Below, in pieces: positions 35,770 to 44,643 of a DNA stretch of 64,000 nucleotides. Position numbers and translations under genes: made by a program. The DNA comes from an uncultured Caryophanales bacterium (GTDB lineage: Bacteria > Bacillota_I > Bacilli_A > RF39 > UBA660). Every line of letters starts with the position of its first letter. Position 1 is the stretch's first letter. Location: positions 62,001-126,000 of the forward strand of contig CAMOWA010000001.1 of NCBI GenBank assembly GCA_946628005.1, written 5' to 3'. Under the pieces are notes generated by a model. The model had not been told where the DNA came from. It did not search any database and worked only from the letters and a program-made list of their open reading frames with translations.

Positions 35770-36566
35770 TTCTTTTCTCCTAATATTGTTACATAATGTA
35801 TATCATTAAAGTTTTGATTTGTTTTTATTAGTACTGTTTTACTTAAATTATACTTATCACTTAGTACTTTTTCTACTGTTCCAATATATATTCCTCCTGG
35901 AAAAAATTCTCCTAGTCCACTTGTTAATACTGTATCTCCTTTTTTTATCTCCGTTGTTTTATCTATTCCAGATGCTTTTATATATCCTGTTTTTTTATCA
36001 AATCCATTCATTATAGCATAGTTATCTATTTCATTTGTTTTTATTGCAACACTTACTTTAAAATTAATATCGTCAGATGTAATTAATTTTATTTCACTTG
36101 AATGGGAATATAATTTTGATATTTTTCCAATTAATCCATTCTTTGTTACTACTGCCATATTCTTTTTAATATTATCTTTTCTTCCTTTATCTATCGTTAT
36201 TGTATTAAACCAATAACTTTTATTTCTTGATAATATTGTTGCATTTATAGGAGTGTATTCTGTTAAGGTGTGGTTTAGTTCTAATGTTTCTTTTAATTCT
36301 TTAATTTCTTTTTCTAAAGAAGTATTAATATTTTTTTGAATTGTATAGCTTTTAGTTTTATCACTTATACAATCTTTTTTTAAACTTGATATAGGAAATA
36401 GTTCAGTTTTTTGTATAAAGGTACTTATATTATTTAAAAAGTTCTCAATTTTTCCTGTTTTTCTATTAGCATTTATTGAAATTGTAAGTAATATAATACA
36501 TACTACTCCTATAATAATTCCTATAATATTTTTTTTATTCTTTTCTTTTTTTTTCATAAACATCAT
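35766..36566 (-). CDS. mreC: rod shape-determining protein MreC
   Basis: 266 residues. A Lys-rich cytoplasmic start and one membrane helix (~14-31) are followed by a short coiled coil (~75-100) and the paired beta-barrel domain: INATILSRNKSYWFNTITID, GRKDNIKKNMAVVTKNGLIG, KKGDTVLTSGLGEFFPGGIY. Extracytoplasmic scaffold of the elongasome. It ends in TGA overlapping mreD. No mreB gene lies upstream; radC is directly before it. Confidence 0.95.
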   Translation of the reverse strand: MMFMKKKEKNKKNIIGIIIGVVCIILLTISINANRKTGKIENFLNNISTFIQKTELFPISSLKKDCISDKTKSYTIQKNINTSLEKEIKELKETLELNHTLTEYTPINATILSRNKSYWFNTITIDKGRKDNIKKNMAVVTKNGLIGKISKLYSHSSEIKLITSDDINFKVSVAIKTNEIDNYAIMNGFDKKTGYIKASGIDKTTEIKKGDTVLTSGLGEFFPGGIYIGTVEKVLSDKYNLSKTVLIKTNQNFNDIHYVTILGEKK

Positions 36567-36604
36567 CTCTTCCTTATTATAGTATAAAAAAAACTTTCAT
36601 TCAA

Positions 36605-37291
36605 TTAAAGATTTAAGATATCTTGATTTTCATAAAAACTAAAGTATTTATTTTCCCCTACTATTATATGATCTATTACAGGGATTCCTTGTATTTCTCC
36701 TGTTTTCATCAAGGCTTTTGTAAATAGTATATCTGCTTTACTTGGTTCAACATCATTAGATGGATGATTATGAAGACATACAATAAAACTAGCACTTAAT
36801 AAATAAGCTTCTTTAAAGACTTCTCTAGTATGTGTTGTTGCACTATTTATTGTACCAATGAATAGATTTTTCCTTTTAATTAATTCTTGTTTATTATTAA
36901 AATAATAGCAGTAAAAATATTCTTGTTTTAATCCAGTAAATAGATATTTGGAATCTTTCCATATTTTCTCAGCATTTTCTAATTTTTCTAACTTATTATT
37001 TTCTTTTAACCATATTCTTTTTCCTAATTCTATCGCTGCTAAAAGTTCCATTGCTTTTACTTCTCCAATTCCATTTATTGATACTAATTCTTGTAGTGTT
37101 ATATTTTGTAAATCTTTTATATCTATTTTTTTTAATAATTCTAATGATAATTCATTTACATTTTTTCCTTTTCTTCCTGTTTTTAATATAATTGATAATA
37201 ATTCTTTATCAGATAGATTTTTAATACCAACTTGTTTTAATCTCTCTCTTGGTCTTTCTTCTATTGGTAATTCTTTTATTTTATAACTCAT
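36605..37291 (-). CDS. radC: RadC family (JAMM/MPN+) protein
   Basis: 228 residues. The N-terminal helix-hairpin-helix part has KNLSDKELLSIILKTGRKGK and NGIGEVKAMELLAAIELGKR. The C-terminal JAMM domain has the metal motif CLHNHPSNDVEPSKADILFT (Asn in place of the usual Gly) and GIPVIDHIIVGENKYFSFYE. The family is named for a withdrawn repair phenotype; function is uncertain. Its place next to mreCD is the classical Firmicute order. Confidence 0.95.
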   Translation of the reverse strand: MSYKIKELPIEERPRERLKQVGIKNLSDKELLSIILKTGRKGKNVNELSLELLKKIDIKDLQNITLQELVSINGIGEVKAMELLAAIELGKRIWLKENNKLEKLENAEKIWKDSKYLFTGLKQEYFYCYYFNNKQELIKRKNLFIGTINSATTHTREVFKEAYLLSASFIVCLHNHPSNDVEPSKADILFTKALMKTGEIQGIPVIDHIIVGENKYFSFYENQDILNL

Positions 37292-37330
37292 ATATCCTCT
37301 TATATATTATTCTCCATTTAAATAAAAATA

Positions 37331-37780
37331 CTACTCTTTTTTTATCATTTCTTCATAATTTGCTAAAATAACTTTTTCTATTAAAAGTATTTGTTCATCA
37401 TCCTTTGTATTTTTTATTAAATAATCTAACTGATTTAAATTTTCTGAAAAGGAATCTGAGCTAATGTTTTTTTGTATAATAATTGTATTTATTCCTGCTT
37501 TTTCATATATTTCTTTTATTTTTTTTAATATAGACAAATCCTTTGTAATTGCTATAAAGACATAATATTTATTATTATGTTTTTCTATTATTTTATCATT
37601 TAAGTATTTACAATTTTCTTTTAATAGTTTTTTATTATTATAAATTCCTTCTTGTAATAAATAATAAGTATCTTTATTAGCAAGTTGCTTTATTGTTTCT
37701 ATTTTTTTTCCAAATACTATTTCTCCTAATAAAAAGCCTATTCCTATAAAAAATATTATTTTGAATAATACTTTTTTCAT
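37331..37780 (-). CDS. membrane-anchored SPOR-like protein
   Basis: 149 residues with an N-terminal signal/anchor (5-22). The body has a pattern like SPOR domains: DTYYLLQEGIYNNKKLLKEN, NKYYVFIAITKDLSILKKI, and a final helix. SPOR domains bind denuded glycan at division sites. The match is by pattern only. It stands upstream of radC in the shape/sporulation cluster. Confidence 0.55.
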   Translation of the reverse strand: MKKVLFKIIFFIGIGFLLGEIVFGKKIETIKQLANKDTYYLLQEGIYNNKKLLKENCKYLNDKIIEKHNNKYYVFIAITKDLSILKKIKEIYEKAGINTIIIQKNISSDSFSENLNQLDYLIKNTKDDEQILLIEKVILANYEEMIKKE

Positions 37781-37827
37781 TATATCACCGATGTTATTGT
37801 AGCAAGTTTTCTTTATTATATATGTCG

Positions 37828-37855
37828 AAAAAATAGATCATGTGATCTATTTTTT
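37828..37855 (-). terminator. intrinsic terminator, bidirectional
   Basis: AAAATAGATCA / TGATCTATTTT, 11-bp palindromic stem followed by T on either strand; it covers the stop codon of the 719-residue membrane protein. Confidence 0.85.
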
Positions 37856-40006
37856 ATTTATTTGTTTATATGTTACAAATGTAATAATTGATAATCCTCC
37901 TACCAAAAGATATAACCAAAATGGAATTATTCCCCATACTTCTTTTAATTGAATAATAATATTTATAATTGTTATAACTATACCTGTTGTAAATAATTGT
38001 TTATATTCTTTTTTATAAAATCCTATTAATATAACTATTAATCCTAGTATTCCTATATATAAACCAATTATATAACTAGTAGTTGTTATTATAAATAATA
38101 CTGATAATATAATACCAATTACTGCAGTTAATTCTTTATCTTTTTGATTATTTATAAAGAAAGTGATGATTATAAAAGTTAAATATAGAATAATTATGCT
38201 TAACATTATATAGAAATAATCTTGATAATCAGATATTTCACTAGTTATATTTAATAATGGAACAACTATTGCTAGATAATTTAATCTATCTATATTTTTA
38301 TCTTTTATAAAGATTATGAATATAATTAGTAACCATAAGAAAATACCAGAATTTATTATTATATCAGTTGAACATATTTTATATGAAAATAACAATGTAT
38401 ATAAATATACTAATAAATATATAAAACTAATAATTTTTTTTCTTTCAATATTATTTATAAATCCATCTCTTAATAGATAAATAATTGATAAAGCTATTAA
38501 TACTATCGATGTAATGTCTTGTTGTATTATTAAGAAGAATAGATTTATTCCTACTGATAGTATTAAGTAAAACTCATATTTGCTTTTTTCTTTATTAAAG
38601 AAATGAATAATACAATATATAATTGATGTAATTGCTAATACTTGTTGAATTATTATGTTATAACTAGATAATTCTCTTATAACATTGGATAATGTTAATA
38701 TAGATGAAAAAATACATAGGGGTTGAATATTCATACTATATTGCATATTATGTGTATCTTCGATAATTTGTGGTAATAAAAAGTGTTCTATTAATAACGT
38801 TATATTTATTAAAAAACATATAATTGGTTCTCTTTGATATGTTATTGCTATAGCAAAAAAACTTAATGCTAAATATAATATATAATTAATTTGACAATAT
38901 TTATCATCTTCTATTATCACTTTATATTTTATTGTAATTGTTAATATAGAAAATAATATAAACATTATAAAATATAGGGAAGATACTGTTAACTGTAAAT
39001 TTCTTATTGATATAATTCCTAATAAATATATTATAATTAGTCTTATAATTGGTTGGTCTTTTTCTTTTTTTGTTAATAATATTTGAGTTAGTATTATGAT
39101 TCCAGATAATAATAAGTAAATTATTGATGTTGATTTTGGGATAATCATTGCTGTATATATTGATGTTAAGAATGAAATACTTATACAATAATTATATAAT
39201 TTTTGGTTTGATTTTATTATTATAAAAGCTAATATAATAATTGATATAATTGTTGTTATAATAACTTGATCTGGTATCATAAAGTGCATTATACTTGATA
39301 AGCTTAGTAATGTAGTCGAAAAAAATGTATATAGTAAATAATCTTTTGAGTATTTTAAATAAGTTGCTAATGAAAGTCCACTTATAACAAAAAATGTTAT
39401 AAAATATGCTAAGTCTTTTTTTATACCAAAATAGGATAAATCAATTGATATCATTTTAAAATAAAATATTGAAACAAATCCAAAAATAAGGAAACTCATT
39501 GAAACAATCCAATACATATATGATGATTTATATAACTTAAATTTTTTTTCAGTTATAATGGATATTAATATAAAGATAGCTGAAAAACATAATAAAGCAA
39601 TTACTTTTCCACTAGAAGAAATAATATTCCAAGTTGTTGTTGCAAATAAAATTCCTGATAATAATATCATTGATACTCCTAGTTTTAATAAGATATCTAT
39701 TTTTTTTATTTCTGGATCCATTACTTTTTTTATAATTACTGGAGGACCATTACTATTTTTTATGTTTAAACTACTTATAGAAGATATAATAATTACACTA
39801 GATATTAAATTTACTGGTAATAAAAGTAGTCCAATTATAAATATTATTGTTTTGGCATTTGCTAGTGTTTCATCTTTACTACAACTTAAATAAAATAAAA
39901 TTACTCCTGTTACAATATAAAAAAGACTGAGATAATGAAAATATCGTGTTAGCAGTCCTAATACAATATTAATTATCGCAGCAGTCTTTAAATAATTTCT
40001 TTTCAT
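37847..40006 (-). CDS. large polytopic membrane protein
   Basis: Not recognised by name. 719 residues with more than twenty predicted membrane helices, very rich in Ile, Leu and Ser/Tyr, and short polar loops. The pattern is like DUF2157/DUF2339-type multi-spanning proteins, but I see no decisive motif. The only sizeable soluble loop is near residues 90-105 (PPVIIKKVMDPEIKKIDIL). It is flanked by the RelA/SpoT-like gene upstream and the SPOR-like gene downstream. Confidence 0.7.
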   Translation of the reverse strand: MKRNYLKTAAIINIVLGLLTRYFHYLSLFYIVTGVILFYLSCSKDETLANAKTIIFIIGLLLLPVNLISSVIIISSISSLNIKNSNGPPVIIKKVMDPEIKKIDILLKLGVSMILLSGILFATTTWNIISSSGKVIALLCFSAIFILISIITEKKFKLYKSSYMYWIVSMSFLIFGFVSIFYFKMISIDLSYFGIKKDLAYFITFFVISGLSLATYLKYSKDYLLYTFFSTTLLSLSSIMHFMIPDQVIITTIISIIILAFIIIKSNQKLYNYCISISFLTSIYTAMIIPKSTSIIYLLLSGIIILTQILLTKKEKDQPIIRLIIIYLLGIISIRNLQLTVSSLYFIMFILFSILTITIKYKVIIEDDKYCQINYILYLALSFFAIAITYQREPIICFLINITLLIEHFLLPQIIEDTHNMQYSMNIQPLCIFSSILTLSNVIRELSSYNIIIQQVLAITSIIYCIIHFFNKEKSKYEFYLILSVGINLFFLIIQQDITSIVLIALSIIYLLRDGFINNIERKKIISFIYLLVYLYTLLFSYKICSTDIIINSGIFLWLLIIFIIFIKDKNIDRLNYLAIVVPLLNITSEISDYQDYFYIMLSIIILYLTFIIITFFINNQKDKELTAVIGIILSVLFIITTTSYIIGLYIGILGLIVILIGFYKKEYKQLFTTGIVITIINIIIQLKEVWGIIPFWLYLLVGGLSIITFVTYKQINKK

Positions 40007-40044
40007 AATACACCTTCTATTCTATATATTAATTATAAAATAGA

Positions 40045-41523
40045 TTATGTGGTTTGTCTATACTGTAGAATTTTTTTCATATCTTCAAGGCCATACGTCT
40101 CTTCTAAGGAAGAATATTGAATTACATGGAAAGATGAATCATTTATAATTTCTCTATTAAGTTGAATTCTATCGCCATTTTTTAAAATGGTTCTAACATC
40201 TTTTACTACTTCTCCATTTATGATAATATTTGGGTATCTATTTTTTGTTATAAATTCGGGATAATATTCTAAAATATAATCAGATATTGTAGATCCTTTT
40301 TTTATTTGAATTGATTGATTATTCTCACTTGTAACTGATATATGATCAACTAATGCCTCTTCTTTTATTTTTTTCCATTGTTCTTCTATGTTAAGATTTA
40401 ACCCTTCAATTTGAGATAATCTTTGAACAAATAAGGAGTTTTCTACTTTTGACTGAGCTTCTTCAAAAGAAATTGGATTTTTACTAAGAAAAAATCCTGG
40501 AATTCCATATTTACATACTAAATCCATCTCTTTTGTCCTAACTTTAATACGAACTAATCCGAAGTTTGGTACAACAACATTTGTATTTAATGTTTGATAA
40601 AAATTTGTATATTCTCTTATATGATCCTCTGTTGAATGTTGAACATATTTATAGTGAATCGGAACAAGAGCCCTATAACAGGAAATTGCTTTTTCTGAAT
40701 CTATAATAGCTTTCAAATAATATAGATTAAAATTAGACTCTATGTTGGTTCCTTCAAGTATTTTTTTATAAATGCTACATATTGTTTGTTCTCTTATAAT
40801 TACTTCATTTTTTAGATTTTCCTTTAATAAATCATTTGATATTATTTCTTTCATTGGCTGTAATTGTTCCATAAAGTAATCCTCTAATTCTTTTTTTCTA
40901 TCTTGTATAATATTGTAATTTACAGGATCAATATATTTTAGTGATAAATCTTCTAATTGATTCTTAACTTGATAAGCTCCTATAGCCTTGGCTAATGGAA
41001 CATATACTAGCATCGTTTCTATGGCTTTTTTTACTCTTTTTTCCGGATTTTTTTTATACTTTAGTGTCTTCATATTATGAAGTCTATCGGATAATTTTAT
41101 GACAGCTATTCTGAAATCCTTTTTTGAACTTTTAATGATTCTAATAATGTTTCCTGCATCCATTCCATCTTCAGCAGCAAACTTTGGAATATTGGTAACT
41201 CCATCTACTAACATAGCAGCAGTTGGATTTATTAATCTAGCAATATCTTCCTTTTTAAATGGAACTGTTGCATCTTCAATAGTATCATGTAGTAAAGCTG
41301 CACTAATTGCATCAGGGTCATAAAGTTGCATATCTTTTATATTATTATATGCAACCCAAAGAGGATGAATAATATAAGGTTCTCCGCTTTCTCTCTTTTG
41401 ATTTTTGTGTATCTCTCGTGCTATTTCATATGCTTTATATACTTCTTTTCTTTTTTCTAGACTAACATTGTGTTTTTCTAGTTCTTGCAAGATTGTCTCA
41501 ATTGTTACTACTTCGTTATCCAT
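40045..41523 (-). CDS. RelA/SpoT-like protein: intact HD hydrolase, degenerate synthetase, TGS
   Basis: 492 residues. The HD hydrolase (~25-190) keeps its ligands: GEPYIIHPLWVAY, AALLHDTIEDA, LVDGVTNIPKF, VIKLSDRLHNMKTL. The synthetase region (~240-355) is recognisable (SIYKKILEGTN, CYRALVPIHYKY, FYQTLNTNVVVPN, VRTKEMDLVCKYGIPGF) but lacks the G-loop RxKxxxS and the RFKDYIAxPK catalytic stretch. A TGS domain follows (~405-465). No ACT domain is seen; full-length Rel is ~730 residues. Likely a (p)ppGpp hydrolase without synthesis. Confidence 0.85.
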   Translation of the reverse strand: MDNEVVTIETILQELEKHNVSLEKRKEVYKAYEIAREIHKNQKRESGEPYIIHPLWVAYNNIKDMQLYDPDAISAALLHDTIEDATVPFKKEDIARLINPTAAMLVDGVTNIPKFAAEDGMDAGNIIRIIKSSKKDFRIAVIKLSDRLHNMKTLKYKKNPEKRVKKAIETMLVYVPLAKAIGAYQVKNQLEDLSLKYIDPVNYNIIQDRKKELEDYFMEQLQPMKEIISNDLLKENLKNEVIIREQTICSIYKKILEGTNIESNFNLYYLKAIIDSEKAISCYRALVPIHYKYVQHSTEDHIREYTNFYQTLNTNVVVPNFGLVRIKVRTKEMDLVCKYGIPGFFLSKNPISFEEAQSKVENSLFVQRLSQIEGLNLNIEEQWKKIKEEALVDHISVTSENNQSIQIKKGSTISDYILEYYPEFITKNRYPNIIINGEVVKDVRTILKNGDRIQLNREIINDSSFHVIQYSSLEETYGLEDMKKILQYRQTT

Positions 41524-41634
41524 TTCGACTACCTCCTAGAAAAGATATTAATTATTCTATTAATTTCAGTCGTATCCGTTTTTTATATAGAAATACTTAT
41601 ATCAAATATTTATTCTTTAGTCAATTATTTTTTC

Positions 41635-41659
41635 AAAAAAAAAGAAGAAATCATCTTCT
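41635..41659 (-). terminator. intrinsic terminator ending T7SS block A
   Basis: AGAAGA / TCTTCT stem followed by T9 on the minus strand, overlapping the stop of the last WXG gene. Confidence 0.75.
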
Positions 41660-41969
41660 ATCCTTGAATAATGTCTTGTACTACATTTATACTATTTGCA
41701 TCAGCTTCTTGATAATTTATAACAGAATTTTCTACGTTTTCACTAAATTCATTGGTTAAACTTTGAAGCATAGCAATGTCATTTTTCAATTTATATAATA
41801 CTGGAGAGACTTCTTCTGCTGCACTTCCTCCCCATGCAGATGAACCACTTTCCCCTATTGTTTTTTCATTTTCTATAAAACGATCAATCGGCTCGTCTAG
41901 TTTTTTTGAATTATTATTTAAATCATTTGCTGCTTCTTTTAATGATTGATATACTACTTTTCCATCCAT
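41658..41969 (-). CDS. WXG100-type T7SS protein
   Basis: 103-residue two-helix protein with SAWGGSAAEEV at the turn (Trp46-Gly48), the WXG100 hallmark, and no signal peptide. Such proteins are exported as helical hairpin dimers by the type VII (Ess/Yuk) system and often partner larger effectors. Last of six adjacent WXG-type genes. Confidence 0.85.
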   Translation of the reverse strand: MDGKVVYQSLKEAANDLNNNSKKLDEPIDRFIENEKTIGESGSSAWGGSAAEEVSPVLYKLKNDIAMLQSLTNEFSENVENSVINYQEADANSINVVQDIIQG

Positions 41970-41980
41970 ATTATCCCTCC

Positions 41981-42271
41981 TTACATCATTCCTATGTTTT
42001 CACTTTCAGCATTACTATAATTATTTGCTGCTACTTGTAGTGCCGGTCCTAAAGATTCTAGTTCTTGTAGATGACTTTCTAAAGTATGACGTATTCCATC
42101 AAATTTTTCTAAAAAGTGATTTCTAGCATCGCCTTTCCATGAATCATTTGCAGTGACTTGTTCAATTATATTAAGTATTTTTGTATATCTTTCTCTTACT
42201 TCGCTTGCAATTTGTTTATAATTATTTGCTGTAGATAACAATTTTTCCGAATTTACATTTAAATTATCCAT
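41981..42271 (-). CDS. WXG100 protein
   Basis: 96 residues, the canonical size, with ANDSWKGDARNHFLEKFDGI giving Trp45-Lys-Gly47 between two amphipathic helices. No signal peptide. An EsxA-like substrate or partner in block A, 11 bp ahead of the next WXG gene. Confidence 0.9.
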   Translation of the reverse strand: MDNLNVNSEKLLSTANNYKQIASEVRERYTKILNIIEQVTANDSWKGDARNHFLEKFDGIRHTLESHLQELESLGPALQVAANNYSNAESENIGMM

Positions 42272-42321
42272 ATCCTACCTCCATATTTAATATATTATAT
42301 TTATTTTTTTATTACAAGTAT

Positions 42322-42645
42322 TTATTTTGCTCTTTCTTTAAATTCAATTGAAAAATTATTTTTAAATTCTATTGGTGTAGATACTACTTTTCCTGTAAAG
42401 TTTTTTAAATTATTCTCTGTTTCTTTTACACTTTTTAGATATTCTTCTAACCATGAAAATGCATTATTATAATCTTTTGCTAACCGACTTATTTGAACTG
42501 TTGTTGATTGATATATTGATGATATAGTAGAACTACTCTTTATTCCTTTCCACTCCTCTTCTAATGATTCAATATCTTTTTTTAAATTATTCAATTCATT
42601 TAATTTATCAGTCATATTTTTTATTTTTATTTTAAACACATCCAT
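42322..42645 (-). CDS. WXG-type small helical protein
   Basis: 107 residues, all helical. An earlier WKG motif (EEEWKGIKSSS, Trp32-Gly34) and a C-terminal beta-like end (STPIEFKNNFSIEFKERAK) resemble TIGR04197/DUF5344-type T7SS partners. The start overlaps the ribosome site region of the preceding gene (4 bp gap). Confidence 0.75.
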   Translation of the reverse strand: MDVFKIKIKNMTDKLNELNNLKKDIESLEEEWKGIKSSSTISSIYQSTTVQISRLAKDYNNAFSWLEEYLKSVKETENNLKNFTGKVVSTPIEFKNNFSIEFKERAK

Positions 42646-42648
42646 TAT

Positions 42649-43059
42649 TTATACACCCCCTAAATTTGATATCTGATTAATACAGTTTTCCATTTCTTTT
42701 TCTTGATTATATAGGACTTGTTCTAATTCAGTTGTACTTAAATTGTTTTGTCTTGCTATAACAATTTTATTTTTATTTTCCTTTGCTGCTTTTTCATTTG
42801 ATTTATATGTGGATATTAAACTGCATATTTTTTGTATTCTAACTAAATTATTTTTTATATCATTATATATAACACTATCTATATTTGTAAAAAAATTTAT
42901 TATATTACTCTTAGAGTCTGCAGTCCAGATGTCATCTACTAAGCTTTCTTTAAATGATACTAGATTATTACTACTTTTTATAATTTTTTCTTCAATTGAA
43001 TGTATAGATGAAGATACACTATTTTCATCTATATCTTGATATAAACCATATATACTCAT
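42649..43059 (-). CDS. WXG-like helical T7SS accessory protein
   Basis: 136 residues, three to four helices, with LVDDIWTADSKSNIINFF at the usual turn (Trp45; Gly replaced by Ala). A C-terminal coiled coil (LEQVLYNQEKEMENCINQIS) suggests a DUF5082/YwqH-like targeting factor. It lies directly after the CHAP-hydrolase gene. Confidence 0.7.
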   Translation of the reverse strand: MSIYGLYQDIDENSVSSSIHSIEEKIIKSSNNLVSFKESLVDDIWTADSKSNIINFFTNIDSVIYNDIKNNLVRIQKICSLISTYKSNEKAAKENKNKIVIARQNNLSTTELEQVLYNQEKEMENCINQISNLGGV

Positions 43060-43070
43060 ATTTAGTCTCC

Positions 43071-44201
43071 TTATGCTTTTGTTTCTACACTACTTTTTGA
43101 TTTGTCAACCATTTTGGAATAGTCTGGTATACCAAAGGCATAGACATTAGAATCTTTTATATTTCTTGTGCGAAGGTGAACACTATCAGTACCTCCATCT
43201 ATTGTTGTAAATTTTCCACTTCCATCAGATTTTACAACAATACATGTATGGGTTGCACTACCTTTGCCAGTAAATAAAATATCTCCAACTTGTGGTATAT
43301 AGTTCTTATTTCTGCTTTTTTTAATTAGTCTTCCTTTTCTTTTAAACCAATTTGCCCCAGATTCTGCTCCTGCAAACTTTTTTACAACATCTTGGGGAAC
43401 CCCAGCAGCATTTAAAACCCAACTAGTAAACTCACTGCACCATAGTCCTGATTTTTCTCCAAAATATGCTAAATATTTTTTTCCATTTGTGTGATAAGAG
43501 CTAGAATGACCATTTAGTTCCTTTAAAGCAGTTGATACTACTTTTTGTCTTACTTCTTTTTCTGAAGCACTTAGAACATATGGTGGAGTATTTTGTTCTG
43601 TTTTGTTCTCCTCTTTTTTTGTAGTTAGAGTATTATCATTGTCTTTTTTTTGTTCTGATTTTGAATTATTTTTACTTACACTTTTTTCTGAACTTCTTGA
43701 CGAGCTTTTAGAATCATTATTGCTATGATGATGAGATCCACTATGAGAGCTTGATTTTTCTTTGTGACTAGAATTAGTATTACTATTATTTGTATTATTT
43801 ATAACATTGCTAGTCTCATTATTTTGTTGATTATCTGTACTATTATTAGTTATTTCAGGCTGATTTTCTTTAGTGTTTTGTGATGAGTCATTATCTGCAT
43901 CTCCAATAATTGCTTTTAAATTTTTTATATTTTCTTGATCTAGTAAAAGATAATTATTTACACAACTTGCTAAAAAAAGAGCTGAATTTGCTAGTTGTTT
44001 ATTTGCATCAGGCAATTTATTTAAAAGCGATTTTACTTTATTTTGATAACTAACTGCAGCACTTCCTTCCCAGGCAGAATTTGGAAGCTTACCTATAATT
44101 CTTTCTAAATTAGAGATTGTATTTTGAAATGATGTTGTAACTGAAGTCATTATATCAATGGGTTCTTTAACTTTATTATAATCTATTTTTTGTTCATCCA
44201 T
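43071..44201 (-). CDS. T7SS wall hydrolase: WXG N-domain fused to CHAP/NlpC-type peptidase
   Basis: 376 residues. An N-terminal WXG100-like hairpin (1-95, NSAWEGSAAVSYQNKVKSLL, Trp44-Gly46) is followed by a ~100-residue Ser/Asn/Lys low-complexity linker. The C-terminal CHAP-type amidase/endopeptidase (~215-365) has the Cys nucleophile in GEKSGLWCSEFTSWVLNAAG and the His in GSATHTCIVVKSDG, followed by TTIDGG. No Sec signal: the WXG domain is likely the export signal. It overlaps the preceding WXG gene by one base. Probably cuts peptidoglycan stems. Confidence 0.88.
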   Translation of the reverse strand: MDEQKIDYNKVKEPIDIMTSVTTSFQNTISNLERIIGKLPNSAWEGSAAVSYQNKVKSLLNKLPDANKQLANSALFLASCVNNYLLLDQENIKNLKAIIGDADNDSSQNTKENQPEITNNSTDNQQNNETSNVINNTNNSNTNSSHKEKSSSHSGSHHHSNNDSKSSSRSSEKSVSKNNSKSEQKKDNDNTLTTKKEENKTEQNTPPYVLSASEKEVRQKVVSTALKELNGHSSSYHTNGKKYLAYFGEKSGLWCSEFTSWVLNAAGVPQDVVKKFAGAESGANWFKRKGRLIKKSRNKNYIPQVGDILFTGKGSATHTCIVVKSDGSGKFTTIDGGTDSVHLRTRNIKDSNVYAFGIPDYSKMVDKSKSSVETKA

Positions 44202-44503
44202 TATATTTCTAACTTCCTTTCTACAAATGAGTTATCCATACTTTCATACTCACCAAATACTTTTTCTAGATAATCAATATATGATTTTAAAGAGTCATTA
44301 AAATCTTCTAATGGCTTTTTATAGTTATCTTGCATTTTTTTTATATATTCTTCAGCATCTTTACCTTTCCATGTTAATTCTACTTTTTCTAGGCTATCAT
44401 CTATTTTTTTAATATAACCATTTATGTTATTAAATTCTTCTGTTAATTCTTTAGAAATATTATTTACAGGTTCTTTCCTAATTAATATATCTTCCCCTAC
44501 CAT
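44201..44503 (-). CDS. WXG100 protein, partner of the CHAP hydrolase
   Basis: 100 residues with VELTWKGKDAEEYIKKMQDN (Trp45-Gly47). The ATG at 44503 is chosen because AGGTGA lies 8 bases upstream; the longer frame begins with the GTG inside that site. It overlaps the next gene by one base, so the two products are likely made and exported together. Confidence 0.87.
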   Translation of the reverse strand: MVGEDILIRKEPVNNISKELTEEFNNINGYIKKIDDSLEKVELTWKGKDAEEYIKKMQDNYKKPLEDFNDSLKSYIDYLEKVFGEYESMDNSFVERKLEI

Positions 44504-44603
44504 AATGACTATCACCTCTTTATATTTAGTATATCATTTTAGAGTTCATACATTTTTAATATACTTTTTTTTATTTTATTTTTTACATTTTTTTACATTA
44601 TCT

Positions 44604-44641
44604 TCTAAAAAGAGGCCTTTCTAATAAGAGGCCTCTTTATT
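44604..44641 (-). terminator. strong intrinsic terminator
   Basis: AAAGAGGCCT / AGGCCTCTTT, 10-bp GC-containing stem, followed by TT on the minus strand, just after the first GH114 gene. Confidence 0.8.
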
Positions 44642-44643
44642 AC

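Noticed and set aside
40045..41523. Bifunctional Rel synthetase/hydrolase
   Set aside because: Key synthetase stretches are missing and the protein is about 240 residues short of full-length Rel.
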